Shown piece by piece: positions 50,222 through 62,681 of a stretch of DNA of 64,000 nt (position 1 is the stretch's first letter; every line of letters starts with the position of its first letter). The notes beneath the pieces are model-generated. The model was not told the DNA's origin. It ran no database searches and saw only the letters and a program-made list of their open reading frames with translations. The stretch covers positions 1,488,001 to 1,552,000 of the forward strand of contig MQVO02000004.1 of assembly GCA_001986395.2 (NCBI GenBank), written 5' to 3'. Source of the stretch: Irpex lacteus. Taxonomy: Eukaryota > Basidiomycota > Agaricomycetes > Polyporales > Irpicaceae. A program made the position numbers and the translations under genes.

Positions 50222-51193
50222 TCATCCCAAGTTCAGCCATTTGTCAAGACCAAGACCCTTGTAAATCTTGTCGAGACCCTTAGAATCACCACAAGTTAGG
50301 GTTTGTACACATAACACCAGAACAAATGAATATACGCACAGTAGCAGAAAGAATACCCTTCAGCAGACCACCCAAGCCGAGCCCGCCGAGGATTCTGCTG
50401 ACCAGGTTTAATACACCAGCGAGAAGCATGCCGACACCGGCGACGATTTGCGTCAAAGGTGCTGGTAAACGGTAGTGGTAAGGCTCTCATTACTTCAGGT
50501 TGAAATTCGAAAACGACTTACCACCGAGGGCGTCGAGGAGGGGGCCCAGGTCGCGTTTAGCCTTGGGATACTTATCCAACTTGCCCTTGGCCCATTCAAT
50601 TGTCCCTTGTACGTTCTCAATCAACTGTAGATGTGTAAAACGGTCAAACTTTCAATCTCAGTTGTTAAATTGCAGGAAAATGTGCTTACGACGGACAAAG
50701 CTTGGGCCAAACGTTGCTCCTCCGGTGTCGCCTGGTGGGTGGCTGCATGACGCTTGGCACGTCCGGACACCTTGCCGCCTGGGTCAGCACCCTTGATCAC
50801 GCCTTGGGTCTCGTTCAGAATCTTTTCGGCTTGTTGGAGGAGGGGCTTGACGGCGTTGATGAGCTCTGCCTGATCGCGCTCTTCCTCTGGGCGAGCTTCG
50901 AAGGTCTCAATGTGCTATAATTTTCCATGGATATGATCAGTACATGACGGAATGGGACCAGGATAGGAAAGAAACCGTACTTTGCGAACCATGTTTGTTA
51001 AGGGAATGAGTTTCTCGTTGGCATCCTCGATGCATTGCGAGAGACGTTCGGCGAGCTGAGCATCCTGTTTCTGCTGCTCATCCGTCCTGTCCTCGGACGT
51101 GACATCAGAGGGAGGACCCTGCAGACGGTCGGAACGGAGGTCGATGTCGGGGACGGCATGGACTCCTGGAGTGTTTACGTTGCTGGTCGACAT
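50222..51193 (-). CDS. DUF6987-like helical protein, copy 1 of a tandem pair
   Basis: Resembles fungal DUF6987 proteins; no biochemical function is known to me. Five exons from the ATG at 51191-51193 to the TGA at 50222-50224, frame intact. The N-terminus has HAVPDIDLRSDRLQGPPSD, then KQDAQLAERLSQCIEDANEK and LIPLTNMVRK. A long charged helix follows (RDQAELINAVKPLLQQAEKI, LNETQGVIKGADPGGKVSGR, AKRHAATHQATPEEQRLAQA). Then come TIEWAKGKLDKYPKAKRDLG and a Gly/Leu-rich amphipathic region (QIVAGVGMLLAGVLNLVSRI, LGGLGLGGLLKGILSA). The end is KGLGLDKWLNLG. The hydrophobic C-terminal part lacks charged breaks and may contact a membrane. No signal peptide. The paralogue at 52.2-53.2 kb has the same exon plan. 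Confidence 0.75.
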
Positions 51194-52237
51194 GTTGTAT
51201 AGAGATGGGATTATTCAAGGAGATGAAGAAGTCGTAATTCGTGAGGGGGGTATTTCGTGAAAAGTGGTCGTGAGTCTATCTGGTTTTGCTTTCCTATCAC
51301 CGCCAGCTGAGTTGGTTTTATAAATCTGCCATGGTTGAAACTTCACCTAGCAGCTCCGCACACGCACGTCACGCAGTTCTTTTGTACGTACCCATAGACA
51401 TACGCGCAGTACACATCGTACAGCGTACGCCAGCCATGACACAAGAGCAGTGGATTCACGATATGAAAGCAATTAGATCCTCCTCCAAACTTTCCACACT
51501 TGTGCCACCCCCAGCAGGTCCGTCCCAGGCACAGGCTGAGCGTTGTGGGGCCCCGTTATTTGAGCAGTGTACAGAACAGCCGGAATAGATTCCCCAACGG
51601 ACGCGGGCAAGTGGAGAAAGTTATCAGCGCTTTGCCACCCCTTGAAGATGGGAAGCATGTCGAGTGGATACTTCCCCGCGCCCACAAGCATGATGCCGCG
51701 GGTGCCTGGTCGGTTCTTCGCACTAAACCACCCCGCACGACGTTGTAGTGGCTTGTAGGTCCTGGGCAGGAGGATCGGTGTGCCTCACTAGCGCAGATCA
51801 ACCGCGACACGCTGCAGGATACCCTCTTCATCGTACGCAGTGTCTCACTCGAATGCTCGCGCCTGGGGGAAGACAATTGGCGGAGTAGCGAAGTGGCTCA
51901 GGAGCCAGATGAGTTCAAATATGTGCCGGTACGTCACCATCATTTTTATCAATATAACGTATATGATCTGGGCCTCAGCCTCACGGGTGTATATCATGAC
52001 TGCGTTCCCATGGAACCTTGACGCTGTGTCATGGGCTCATGGGCTCTCACCATTCCATGGCAGCGTCGCTTTCGTATTTTTTGTGATTGGTGCCGTATTT
52101 GCAAACATTGATACTCTTTCAAGGTAAACAACACACAGTTTTCATTCAATTGAGGTCCGTCGAACACTACGCTAGTACAGTACGGAGAACGCTATTCGAT
52201 ACACAATTCTATGTTACAAGTCCAAGTCCAATTCCAT
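51194..52237. other. Spacer between the two DUF6987-like genes
   Basis: 1.0 kb. It contains the promoter of copy 1 at its left end. A minus-strand fragment near 51780-51830 (AYDEEGILQRVAVDLR, then stop) looks protein-like but has no convincing upstream exons. Confidence 0.4.
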
Positions 52238-53196
52238 TTAATACTTCTTCGAGCTGGAGTTCAGCCACTTATCGAGGCCGAGGCCCTTATAGATCGCGCT
52301 CAAACCCTAAGAGCAATGACATCAGCCTCACGTCGGCGCAGTAACATAACAGAAGACAAATACGTACAGTAGCTCCCAAGATTCCACGGAAGACTGAGTC
52401 GAGACCGAGGCCGCTGAGTAGGTTGCCGACGAGGTTGAGTACACCTGCGAGCAGGAGACCAACGCCTCCAACAATCTGGGTGATCGGTTCTGTAGGCAAC
52501 GGCATAGATGTGATGAGCATCATGGAAGAACAGCGAAAGCGTTTGTATACGTACGACCAAGAGCATCGAGGAGAGGTCCGAGGTCCCTCTTCGCCTTGGG
52601 GAAGGAGTCGAGCTTAGTCTTCGCGTACTCTATACCACCAGCAACTTCTTCGATGAGCTGCATGACATATGACGTTAGCCCTACGAGCAACTGACGTAGT
52701 CAAACTCTACGTACGACTTTCAGAGCCTCTGCGAGACGCTGCTCCTCAGGCGTGGCCTTGTGGTCTGCTGCGTGCCTCTTGGCGCGAGCGGAGACCTTGT
52801 TTTCTGGGTCAGCACCCTTGATGGCACCTTGCGTCTGCTGGAGGATGGTCTCGGCTTGCTCGAGGAGGGGCTTGACGGCAGCGACCAGCTCGCTTTCGTC
52901 ACGCTCGTCCTCTTTGCGAGCGAACATATTATCGATGTGCTACATGATAGAATGATGAGCTACTTATTCGGAGGATCAGCCAATGAGAGTGAAGATACCT
53001 GGCGCATCATCTTGACGAGGGGTACTACCTTCTCGTTCGCGTCCTCGATCATTACGGACAGGCGGTTGGCGAGCTCAGCGTCCTGCTTCACTTGCTCGTC
53101 ATTCCTGTCGTCGGAAGACGCCTCGGAGGCTGGACCACGAAGACGATCGTCACGGAGGTCGATGTCGGGGACAGCGTGGTCACCTGCGGTAGACAT
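52238..53196 (-). CDS. DUF6987-like helical protein, copy 2 of a tandem pair
   Basis: Paralogue of the gene at 50.2-51.2 kb. Five exons from the ATG at 53194-53196 to the TAA at 52238-52240, frame intact. The order is the same: HAVPDIDLRDDRLRGPASEA, KQDAELANRLSVMIEDANEK, then ARKEDERDESELVAAVKPLL, EQAETILQQTQGAIKGADPE, NKVSARAKRHAADHKATPEE, AKTKLDSFPKAKRDLGPLLD, and TQIVGGVGLLLAGVLNLVGN with LLSGLGLDSVFRGILGAT. The end is KGLGLDKWLNSSSKKY, with a small basic tail absent from copy 1. Intron positions match copy 1 at every joint I could see, so the pair arose by tandem duplication. The very conserved KGADP and AKRHAA blocks suggest a constrained function. Confidence 0.75.
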
Positions 53197-54978
53197 GATT
53201 ATAGATTATCTGGTCGTGAGTCGTGAGGTTTCGTAAGAGAGTAGAGTGATAGCGAAGGGTGGTTTTGGGACTTTCAGAGCATGACGAACGTACCGTATAT
53301 AAACGTTCGCGGTAGGGGAGCGCGTCATGGCATATCCATGTCCAACGCAGCCGTAAGAGCAGTCAAGCATGATATCACACCGTGGATACGACGAGGATAC
53401 ATGTTATATGAGGATTGCCACAGCAGGTGCCACCAGCAGATGTGCTGTGCGTCTCGGGCATGGCAACAGAAGAACAAGGTACACAGTCCTAATTTGCACT
53501 GTACGTATGAGCGCTTGATGCAATGCGCAAGGAACCTCAAGGAACTGCCTGTAGAAAGGGCCATCGGCCCGATATGGATCTGCAAAGATTGAATAGGCAA
53601 GATTCAGTTATTGCTGCCCTCATGGCGACAGATAGCGATCGTATTGCGCTTCTTGGCCATTGATAAGTGTTATAGCCTAGTGAAAAGTCGTGCAGTACCT
53701 GTCTCAAGTTGGCCATGTTCTGTGTTCGTTTACGACGCGCCCGCCGGTTTATTCTTGACTGCGCTGTACAGCGGGGTCAGGTACGGTCAGAAGAGGCGGA
53801 GGAGTGGGAACGGACAAAGGTTTGCCAGGAACCGCTGAGGTACAGGTGGAGTTGGTGGCCACAAACATAGAGTCACGCTCCTTGACTGTGGTCGTCTCTT
53901 GTTCATAATTCCGAGAGCCGTCGATAAACAAGGTATCTAGAGACTGTGAGTGAGAGACCGAGCGGGTGCGAGGTTATCGTCGAATGTTCGACTGCCAGCT
54001 GGCTGTGCAATGGACCGCAGTAAGAAAGGGAGATAGTTGCCGGCACGTTCGCCATGCCTCGCGTCCGACTGGTTGACCGCGGCTGGGAGCCGACCACGAA
54101 CTGATCGTCTTGTCATCGACTCATCGGAATAGCTGATTGTGAGCTGTGCTCGTTCACCGACGATTTGCGTTGTCTGGCCACGGACTGGAGGCAGCTGGAG
54201 GCTGTTCTGCATGGACTGGGCCGTGGTGTGTCTAGAATATATGGAAAGAGAGATCTCCTAAGTCGATCGATGTCGACCTTTCCCTTGTTCGGGGAAGAGG
54301 GCCGTAAGGAAGTGGAGACAGCGCGGGGCTTGAAGCGGAGCTTTGATGGACACCTGCCAAATGCGGGAGATGTTTCAGTCCGGCGTCCAAGCGAAAGAGA
54401 CTTGAACAGGCGCTGGCCCAGTATCTTCGGCGCCTGCTTCCCAGGCCTGCTAGTCCTCTTTTTTCGCGGCTTGTCCTTTCCCTCCGACCACCACCTCCTC
54501 CCTCCTCTCCCGCCTCCTCCCGACGCTGCACAGGCAGCATACGAGGACTACGACGTCCCGCAACGCGTGGATTCTGCGCTAGCCGTGTCGAGGTAAGCCT
54601 ACAACCGCCCCAACACCGTCCTAGGCTGACACACCTCCTCCTATCGCGTTAGATTCGCTTCATATAGCCCGATACTCGTCGTATCGTATCATTCTCCTCG
54701 TTAGAGCCTCTGTCGGTTCCCTTCGTCTCCGCTCTTTACCACAGACAGTACGTCTACGTCGTACACCTGCTGACCGCCACCGCTGACATAAATCCAACCA
54801 GCCGTTAGGGTGCCTTGTGTCTGGTTCGACTGTCTCCCCATCAGCAGTCCGCGACCCTCACTTCCGAGCTCGCTCGCGTCGTTTCACACAGCGACAATTC
54901 AATTGACCGCCTTCCATCAGTCAGCCCATTCGCCGCCCGTTAACGACGTCATTTACGATCTGTGAGTTGTCCGTTTTG
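53197..54978. other. 1.8 kb between copy 2 and the CBM21 gene, probably a long 5' leader
   Basis: The left part holds the copy 2 promoter. The right part (about 54480-54960) is CT-rich and lies directly upstream of the CBM21 gene, resembling a long 5' UTR possibly with an intron. A 143-codon ORF at 54165-54596 has no domain and was not called. Confidence 0.45.
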
Positions 54979-57553
54979 ATGCTCGGGTCTCGACCGACCT
55001 CTGCCTGTCCAACCACATCTAACCTTCCGTACCCCGTCACTTCTCGTTCACAGAGCTCTTTTCTTCCCTCTATGACATCTGTTTGCTCGTATTCTTCTAC
55101 CAAACACTCCGGCTACATGGATTACTCGTTCTCTCGACATGCCAACAGTGCCGGCATGGCACTCCCTCGCATCCCGCGCCGGACCTCAGCTACCTCTACT
55201 CGTCCCGTCTCGTTCACGCAGTCTAGCTTACCTACTTCACCTCCTACGCCCACGTCTGCCAAAGTCATCGTTCAACCGCCCACACCGCCAGATGCTTCAC
55301 GCAAGGTCTCTCCTTCCATCGCATCGACGTCCCAAGTAAGGTCCTCTGATGCATCGAGCGGTAGCGGTTCAGATACTCTGGAGATGTTGGCACCGAAGTC
55401 GCGGCGCGCACGGTCTTATCAGCGTGGTACGTTACCCTCCTCTATGCGACCCCCGGAGCAATCTACGCCTACCCCTGCGACACTCAAAGGAGCGATGGAG
55501 AAGCGTGTACCCTTTCCTGCTTCCTCCAGTCAAGAGAATACCCCGCGCGCCAGTATGCCTATCCTTGCTCCCAAACCAAAACCGGGTATATCCCCCTTGG
55601 TAACATCGGTGAGCTCGGACGCTGTACCCTCTAGGGCGGCGTCTGTTACTGTTGGAGCTATGATACGGAAGAAATCTGGTGAACCGCTCAAGTCGTCGTT
55701 GAAGTCTCGCCGCCCGGTGGTCCGCGGCGATCTCAGCGTCGTCACTGCTCCCATGGGTAGCAAGTCAGAGCCTACTACACCGACAGGTGGTATCAAGAGT
55801 GTCCACTTTGACAGCCAATTGGAGCACGTAAAGTTGTTCCTCGCGGAGCAGAAGCCATTGGCAGTAAGCCGAGACGGAAGCCCGACGGACGATACGAGTG
55901 GCACTGAGAGCGACTTCCCTGCATTCATCTATGGAAAGGACGAGAAGGAAGATAAAGGTCAACTGGAAGTGGTAGCGGATGGAGTGAGGGTTGAAAGCGC
56001 GGAAGAGAGGGAGAAGGCCGATGTGAAGTTGGAAAGTCTGCAACTGGGCGAAGACGGAAACAGTCTGGTTGGCCGTGTACGCGTGAGGAATCTGGCGTTC
56101 GAGAAGTGGGTGGCCGTCAGGTTCACCTGCGATTGGTGGCAGACGACGAGCGAAGTCACCGCGAGGTATCTGGACACCATTCCGGACACTAATGGCCAGC
56201 ACGACCGCTTCCAATTCTCCATCAGGCTCAACGACATGATCAACCGAATCGACGAGAAGACTATGTTCCTCGCGGTTCGATACGCATCCGCTGGTCGCGA
56301 GATGTGGGATAACAACGGCGGGCAGAACTACAAGGTCACCTTTGCTAGGCGCAAAGTCCAGGCTTCGCCAAAGAGCGAAGAATCTGGCCGTGCGGCCGGC
56401 ATCGCGGCTCTCAAGAGTAAACTCGAGAAGGTCGCTCAGGCCGATGAGAATCGATCCACCGTTGGCGGGTTCCTGTCTTCTCGTGGTCAACGTTCTCAAT
56501 CCCTCTCACCGCCTGTTGCCGGCACTGTGTCTAGCCCCAAGCCTGTAGTAGAAGAAGGCAAGGCGACCAGTTTTACCCTCAAGTCGAATACTTCCTTGTC
56601 GTCTCGCTACGACTTCGGTGCATCTCTTAGGGATAACTTCCGTCGGACGACGTCTCTGGATTCACCTGCAGCCGACCACGCTCGCACCAAGTCGCACCCG
56701 GCCACCTACCCGAACTTCCCTCGCCGCTCACCTACTGATAAGCGGACTCTTGTTGAGCTGACCAGAGGTTCCCCTCGTATTGTTGATGCTGATGATACCA
56801 ACACGCCGACTATGAAGAACTTCTTTGCTTCCTCAGAGCTGGAGGATACCCCGGTGCCCGCCTTGAGCCGCAGGAACTCTCGCAACCACCAACGCGGATA
56901 CTTCGATCTTGGTGTTTCCTCGACTTCACATGCTGTGCGTCTCACGCCTCCTGGCTCGCCATTCGGGATCCCCGGAATTGGCGGATCACCAGCTGGCAGC
57001 GGACGCAACTCTCCTGCTCTGCCTGTTCAGGCGACTGGACCTATGTGGCGTGTGTCGAGTGGCGGTAGCGAAGATAGTACTCCATCCAGCGCGAGTAACG
57101 AAGAGTCTTCCAGGGACTCGAGCCCAAACACGAGCCCGTATGAAGGTCCGATCAACCTCGTTCCTGAAGAGTCATTCCCTCGTAGCCCCAGTCCTGGTGA
57201 GGATTCTAACTACAGTGCGTTCTTGGACAAGTAAGCCTATTTAACCATACGTACATATTACTCGATACTGACTGTATGTTCGTAGATTCTGCTTTTTCAC
57301 CGGCGCGGAATCGCTGAGTGACTTTTCGGAAATGCATCGTTCTCACTCTGCCTCTAGTGTCGAGGAGTTCCTCTCGACGTCGCCGTACCTCGGAAGCGAC
57401 TACCTCTCTCCCGGCCAAACCCCGACTCGGTCCTCTAGCTACGACGATGTCGCCACAATAAGCGGTGACGCTACTCCGACTGCTCGAAGTATCGCCGCTG
57501 GTGCTCCTTCTGTCTTTGCGTCGCCACCTTCTGTGGTTGGCTTCGCCCACTGA
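54979..57553 (+). CDS. CBM21 glycogen-targeting regulatory subunit of protein phosphatase 1
   Basis: Likely brings PP1 to glycogen to activate glycogen synthase, like yeast Gac1 and Pig proteins. Exons 54979-57230 and 57286-57553 give about 839 residues, frame intact. The first ATG of the frame is 54979; codons upstream lack an ATG. The first 260 residues are Ser/Pro-rich. A PP1-docking RVxF match (KSVHF) lies near residue 273 in GGIKSVHFDSQLEHVKLFLA, the position such motifs take in this family. The CBM21 domain covers about residues 345-455 (RVRVRNLAFEKWVAVRFTCD, WWQTTSEVTARYL, DRFQFSIRLNDMI, FLAVRYASAGREMWDNNGGQ, NYKVTF). The remaining 380 residues are disordered. Exon 2 (FCFFTGAESLSDFSEMHRSH) is joined by a GTAAGC..TAG intron. 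Confidence 0.92.
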
Positions 57554-58671
57554 AGTCTCGCTTCACTTACGCCACTCTCTTCACCATCTGGATCAGACTT
57601 GCACCATACGTGATACGTTTGCTCGACAATCGCAACCTCCTAGACCACATCGACCCGCGCCTCTCATATGTACATACACATCTATACTTGATCGACGCTA
57701 CGATACACCTCGATCAAGGGCTCCACAATCTCCTCTTCATTGGTTCCTCGACTCGCCCACGTTTTCTCCGTTACGACTGTTACGACCGAAGAAGTACAAT
57801 AAAGGGGAGGGGGTGCGGGTCTACTCTGCGCTGTGGTTACACCAGATGTTCGCCATGCGGTTTCGGTGCCAAATCACCCATCCTCTGGAATTTTTTATTT
57901 CTGAACTTATTCTCTCTTCCCACTCCGCATCGGAGGATGGACACTGTACCCCTTTTCTCGTCTCACTCTTACTCCACCATGATTCTTGGCTTCCCACACA
58001 TACACGTAGACTTGCAATCTTCACACCAATCCATCGTCTTCTCTCTTCGTTCTTGTCGACATACAGGTGTCTTTTTCTCATCACTATCCACTATCCACTA
58101 TCCCCCCACCCATCCAATCGTCGATTCTCGCAACATTCCATATTCCCACTTCAACAGTCTCTTCTTCTCTTCTGAACTATTTATCCGTAGAGTCGAACAC
58201 ACCCGACGTTAGGTCGGTTCCTTCTTTGTCGACGTCGACGATTGTACTGTACACTAGACTTTGTGATCCCCCCATGATGCATGATGCGTGAGCGGTAATG
58301 CTCGTGACATGCAACCTCAGTCCGTAGAAGTAATGATCATGACGTTCTTCCCCTTATTCTTTGTCGTGTGACCAAGCACCGTGTACCCCCTTTTGCGCTG
58401 GCTTCGAGGTAGTTTGGCTATCCAAGCACTCATGCCCCCAGTCACCAGCTATGGCCACAGGCGTGACAATGGTAACATGCGTCACACTTCAGGCTGTCAC
58501 GATAGGTCGTCACTCGCTGGCAGACGTCGCCCCTCATCCCGCCAACATCGAGTAGCTTGTATATCGCTGACCTCGCCTTCTGCCAAAGAATTGCATCAAT
58601 GTCAAGCTAATCTACACATCCTCGCGCTGTTAGCGAAGGCGGACACCACACGTATCATAATCATCTGACCT
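57554..58671. other. 3' flank of the CBM21 gene and upstream region of F-box gene 1
   Basis: 1.1 kb. The first 650 bp are CT-rich and probably the CBM21 3' UTR; this produces long spurious plus-strand ORFs. No further gene was accepted. Confidence 0.45.
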
Positions 58672-60227
58672 ATGTCGGTCAATATCCCGGTATGTGTTGA
58701 TGGTTGAGCCATACGAGTCGAGTGCTCGAGTTGAAGCGAATCTTTAATCTGTCTAGAATGTACTATTAAACAATTCACCATCCTCCGCGTCGTTCCTCAA
58801 TCTGCACTTCGACATCTTGGTGCTTCTCGCTTCCCACCTGGAACGATCGGACTTGCTTTCCCTCATGCGGGTATGCAGGTCCCTCCATGCGGCACTCGTC
58901 CCCCATCTGCTGAGGTCACACCCTGTCATCCAACGGACTAAGCAGCTGCTGTCGTTTAGCCAGTTCGTGATGACGGACGCACCGATGCGCTTCGTGTACC
59001 TGCAGCGACTCAGCATCGCGATCTCGTACGTCTGGTCGAAACGGATAGTGGGGATGCTTTGCACGGTCTTTCAGTACTCGACGCATCTTGAGGAACTGGG
59101 TATTCTGGATTGCGGATGCCTCGAGGATCCCGAGATTCCCTCTGCCATTGCTGCGCTGACTTCTATTCGCACCCTCCTCCTTCGGTACCCCACACAGGCG
59201 GCGAGGGACATGCTGCATCAAATGCGCTCGCAGCTGACAAGGGTGGAAGTGTCGTTCAGCAAGGTTCCGAGGCACTACATGGATCCCATCGAACTCCTGG
59301 CGAGCTGTCACGATTCGCTCGCGACGCTGTGCATGTCCTTGCCTAGGTTCTCCGAGGTACGCCTGGGGTTGCAGTACCCTGCGTTGACGAAACTGGTATT
59401 GAAGTGCCATCAAGCTATCCACGCCGCACCTCTCCTGTATCACTATCCTAATGTGCGCCATTTCACCGTCACCATGTGTGAAGGACAATGCGGGCATGGT
59501 GGACTCCAACCCGAGCACATCAGAAGGGATGATGCGGATATCGAAGAGATGCGCGCGGTGAACACGCTTGATCGGGCGTACTCCTGGAAGACTCTTGATG
59601 TACTTCGGGGTGATGTCCCTAGTATTTACCACCTTTCCTTGAACTGCCCTGTTCAGCGTCTGGAAATCCTCGAAGTAGAGGCCAAGGACATTTCCAGGTT
59701 TGGTAAGGTGATGACGGACATGAAGCCCAACGCGCTGGAGGTGATTGTAAAGTCATCCACGTTCAACGTGGACGTGCTCCCTCCTCTCATGCGGCATATG
59801 CCTATGGAACTTCACAGTCTCAAATTTGATATTGAGGCGGATGAACTCACTGGTCAAGTAAAGGCATCAATGGTCAGTGCACACGAATTCGCATGATTTC
59901 ATGTCCAAGAGCTCATCTTTACTTATTCAGGACGACACTTTCTCGGTGAGAATACCTTCGTTGGTATATTTCTCTTTGCACTGGACCGTCGGATTTCTAA
60001 TTCCGGAAGAAGAAGAGGAGGCGTTGGCGAATATTAATTGGGAAGCGTATGCTCGCCGGTTTGCTCAGCTAAACCCTGCTTTACGATTTATTGCACTAAG
60101 TCGACCTTTTGATGGGGAAATCGTAGCATGGCAGGTCTCTCGCAGCGATCAGTACTATACTGATCCCATAATATTGTCCACTCTGTCACCAACGATTGCA
60201 AGACAAATCATGGTTGAACAGTGTTAA
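58672..60227 (+). CDS. F-box-like protein, copy 1 of a tandem pair
   Basis: Probably a substrate receptor of an SCF ubiquitin ligase; substrate unknown. The first exon (58672-58689) encodes only MSVNIP and joins at 58757 across a GTATGT..TAG intron. It was placed because exon 2 has no in-frame ATG before the F-box and the neighbouring paralogue has the same layout. Other exons are 58757-59872 and 59931-60227; frame intact. The F-box-like start is LNLHFDILVLLASHLERSDL, LSLMRVCRSLHAALVPHLL. About 330 residues of weak leucine-rich pattern follow (HLEELGILDCGCLEDPEIPS, AIAALTSIRTLLLRYPTQAA, YPNVRHFTVTM, WKTLDVLRGDVPSIYHLSLN). Agaricomycetes have large families of such proteins. The LRR assignment is tentative. 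Confidence 0.7.
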
Positions 60228-60860
60228 TGGTTATAAATTCAGCGTCATAGACTGCCCCCTATCCCGCTGTTCAATGCGAGACGCTCACATCACTGATCCG
60301 ATCCATGAGCCCTGCACAAGCGTAACTCTCTCAGCGGTTACTGCATATGGCAACTTCCCAAGCTTTGTGGCGTGAGACCGAAACTCGTCCCTGTCTTGGT
60401 TTTGTTCCTTCGCAGTATTATCCCTCAGCGTTGCGGGAGACGACGAGTTCGCCTACACACAAATGGTCTCTTCCACTTACATGTTGCTAATTGAGGAAGG
60501 AATGCCATTTGTGGCGTCGGTGTTTTCCGGCGCTTTTTCGTGTCAGCGAATTGCGACGATTTCAACTCGTCGATACATCTCTATCCTTCCCTGCATGCCC
60601 TGTCTTATATTCTCATTGCTCCGGCAGTAAATTTTGGTAAACTTCATTATCTTCTGATTTGACAGGTCCTATAACTCGGGTGTCACAGGGATAAATATCA
60701 CATTAGGGGCCAAGCCATTAACTTTATTGAAAGACGTGTTCGGTACAGAATGGTAGGTGTCATGCAATCCGCCTACATAATTTTCTAACGCGTTGTTCCC
60801 ATCCAACGTATCGTGTCACTCACTTAGCAAGACTCCAAAACCGAAAACGCGTCGGAGGTC
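60228..60860. other. Spacer between the two F-box-like genes
   Basis: 633 bp holding the 3' flank of copy 1 and the promoter of copy 2. No gene seen. Confidence 0.4.
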
Positions 60861-62681
60861 ATGGTCAGCTCACCGCGTATTAACGGTGCCGACAAAGAGG
60901 TATGTGTCGTTGCTTATCAGAAATGTATCGGCAATAATGTGATCATGTCAGAACAATGTGTCCACAAGCTATGAAGAAAAGAAGTTTACAGCTCCCCTGT
61001 CGCATTCTATGCGGCTGAACTTCGACATCCTCTTCATAGTCATGAACCATTTCTGGTCTACCCAAGACGTCCAGTCCTTGATGATGACGTGCAGCACACT
61101 CTACAACTACGGAATACCGCGTCTATTCAACGCCCGGCTTCGCGTCACGAAGCGCAACATTGTCTCCTTTTGCGCCTTCATGATGAGGGACCTCTCACGC
61201 TGCAAGTACATCACGCGTATGCAATTCCTCTTCTGGAGGCTACCTGAACCACTTGGAACTCAAATGACCACGATCCTGCAACACGCCACGGAGCTAGAAG
61301 AGGTGATCATTGACGCTACGTGTCTCGACATAGATCCCAGGATTCCCGCAGCCGTGGCCGCGCTACCGTCGCTCGAGGATGTGCAAATCAACGGTTTTTG
61401 CACGAATGTAGGCAGAATCTTCAAAGATGCACAAGGCCCAATAAAACGTGTGGATGCGGAACCATTGGGAAACGACGGTGGCCCAGCAGATATCATAGAA
61501 GTCTTCTCTGGAGTAAAGGCAACTCTCGAACGGATGATTGTTGGGATCGCGTCCTGGGAAGAACATCGCGACGTTGTATACCCAAAGCTGTCGTGGCTGG
61601 TCATCTGGAACCCTTACGAATGCACTGTTCGAGGTCTCATAACTTCCTTCCCCAATCTACGTCAGCTCCATGTCGGCATCAGGCCGGAAGAAGGTGTAGA
61701 CAACCCACTGAGTTGGATTGACGACTTCGATGCCGAGCGTCATGAAAATATAGAGGACCAAACGCTTCGCGGATCCTGGACACGCCTGGACACTCTACGG
61801 GGCGACGTCGACATACTGTACGCCATGGGTCTTATTTGTCGTGTTAACAACCTGCATTTGCGCGTAAATGGCCCGAAGTTTGAGGGCGAAGCTTTTGCGC
61901 GGTTCCGTGGGGTAGTTGAGTTATCACAACCGGAACATCTGCACCTTAACGTCACAAATCTGAATATCGAGCACATACGAGCCGTTATGTTGCAAGCTGC
62001 CGTATTGGGAGTCAAGAAGTTTCATATCTCCGTCACCGTACCTGAAGGCGAGAACTATTTCAAACCATCGGACTTCACTGTATGTGTCATGGTTCTCTAT
62101 CGTTTGGCATGGGGTGACTGATGTGCATTAAGGATTTGCTGCTCGGTTTTATCGGCCACACTGGGGTCATCCAAATGCTCGAAATCGAGCTATATTGGAC
62201 CGATCATCGTCCTGGACAAACTTATAGCCCGTGGGACACCGATGATGACGACGAGGACGATCTGTACATTGATTCTGAAGATGAGGGTGCCGTGAAGGCT
62301 TCTTCAGGCGTTGATACTTCGACTGGAGCAGGAGAGCAACATGGAGACGATGAAGACATAACAATGGATATCGAAACGACGAACGGGCCACCACCAGAGA
62401 CTCCGCTCGCTCCTGGCACCTCCACGGAGTCAGTGACACCGGTGTTTGTGGAGAAGCACCCCGACCATATCTATATGGTGCATGTCCCCATCGGAGTCTT
62501 GGCTCAGGAATACTTCAATTTATGCCCGGCGTTGCAGTATCTACGCTTGAACTTCTCTGCCTCGGCCCGTGTTGGGTCCAGCGAGAACAGCGGACAATGG
62601 CAACGATCCGAAGATGGCGATGAACCATTTAAAGACTTGGATCAGAGCTGGATTAGGGTGACGGGTATGAGCCCCATCTAG
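60861..62681 (+). CDS. F-box-like protein, copy 2, with acidic insert
   Basis: Paralogue of the preceding gene. Exons are 60861-60899 (MVSSPRINGADKE), 60952-62079 and 62133-62681, frame intact. The F-box-like region is MRLNFDILFIVMNHFWSTQD, VQSLMMTCSTLYNYGIPRLF. The repeat region shares several blocks with copy 1: ATELEEVIIDATCLDIDPRI, PAAVAALPSLED, FPNLRQLHVGI and WTRLDTLRGDVDILYAMGLI. It differs by an acidic, low-complexity insert of about 80 residues in the last exon (DTDDDDEDDLYIDSEDEGAV, then Ser/Thr/Pro-rich). The insert splits the C-terminal repeat region before YMVHVPIGVLAQEYFNLCPA. Copy 1 has only a short acidic loop (EEEEEA) at the matching place. The function is inferred from the F-box alone. 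Confidence 0.7.

Noticed and set aside
51556..51876. Minus-strand fragments between the DUF6987-like genes, including AYDEEGILQRVAVDLR before a stop
   Set aside because: Protein-like but isolated. No upstream exons with good splice sites and no family I can name; at most a gene remnant.
54165..54596. Plus-strand ORF of 143 codons upstream of the CBM21 gene
   Set aside because: No domain, biased composition, lies in a likely 5' leader. A short upstream exon of the CBM21 gene is possible but unproven.
57465..58175. Plus-strand ORFs of 236 and 200 codons after the CBM21 gene
   Set aside because: CT-rich sequence gives Ser/Leu/Arg-rich translations in several frames; one overlaps CBM21 exon 2 in another frame. 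Best read as 3' UTR.
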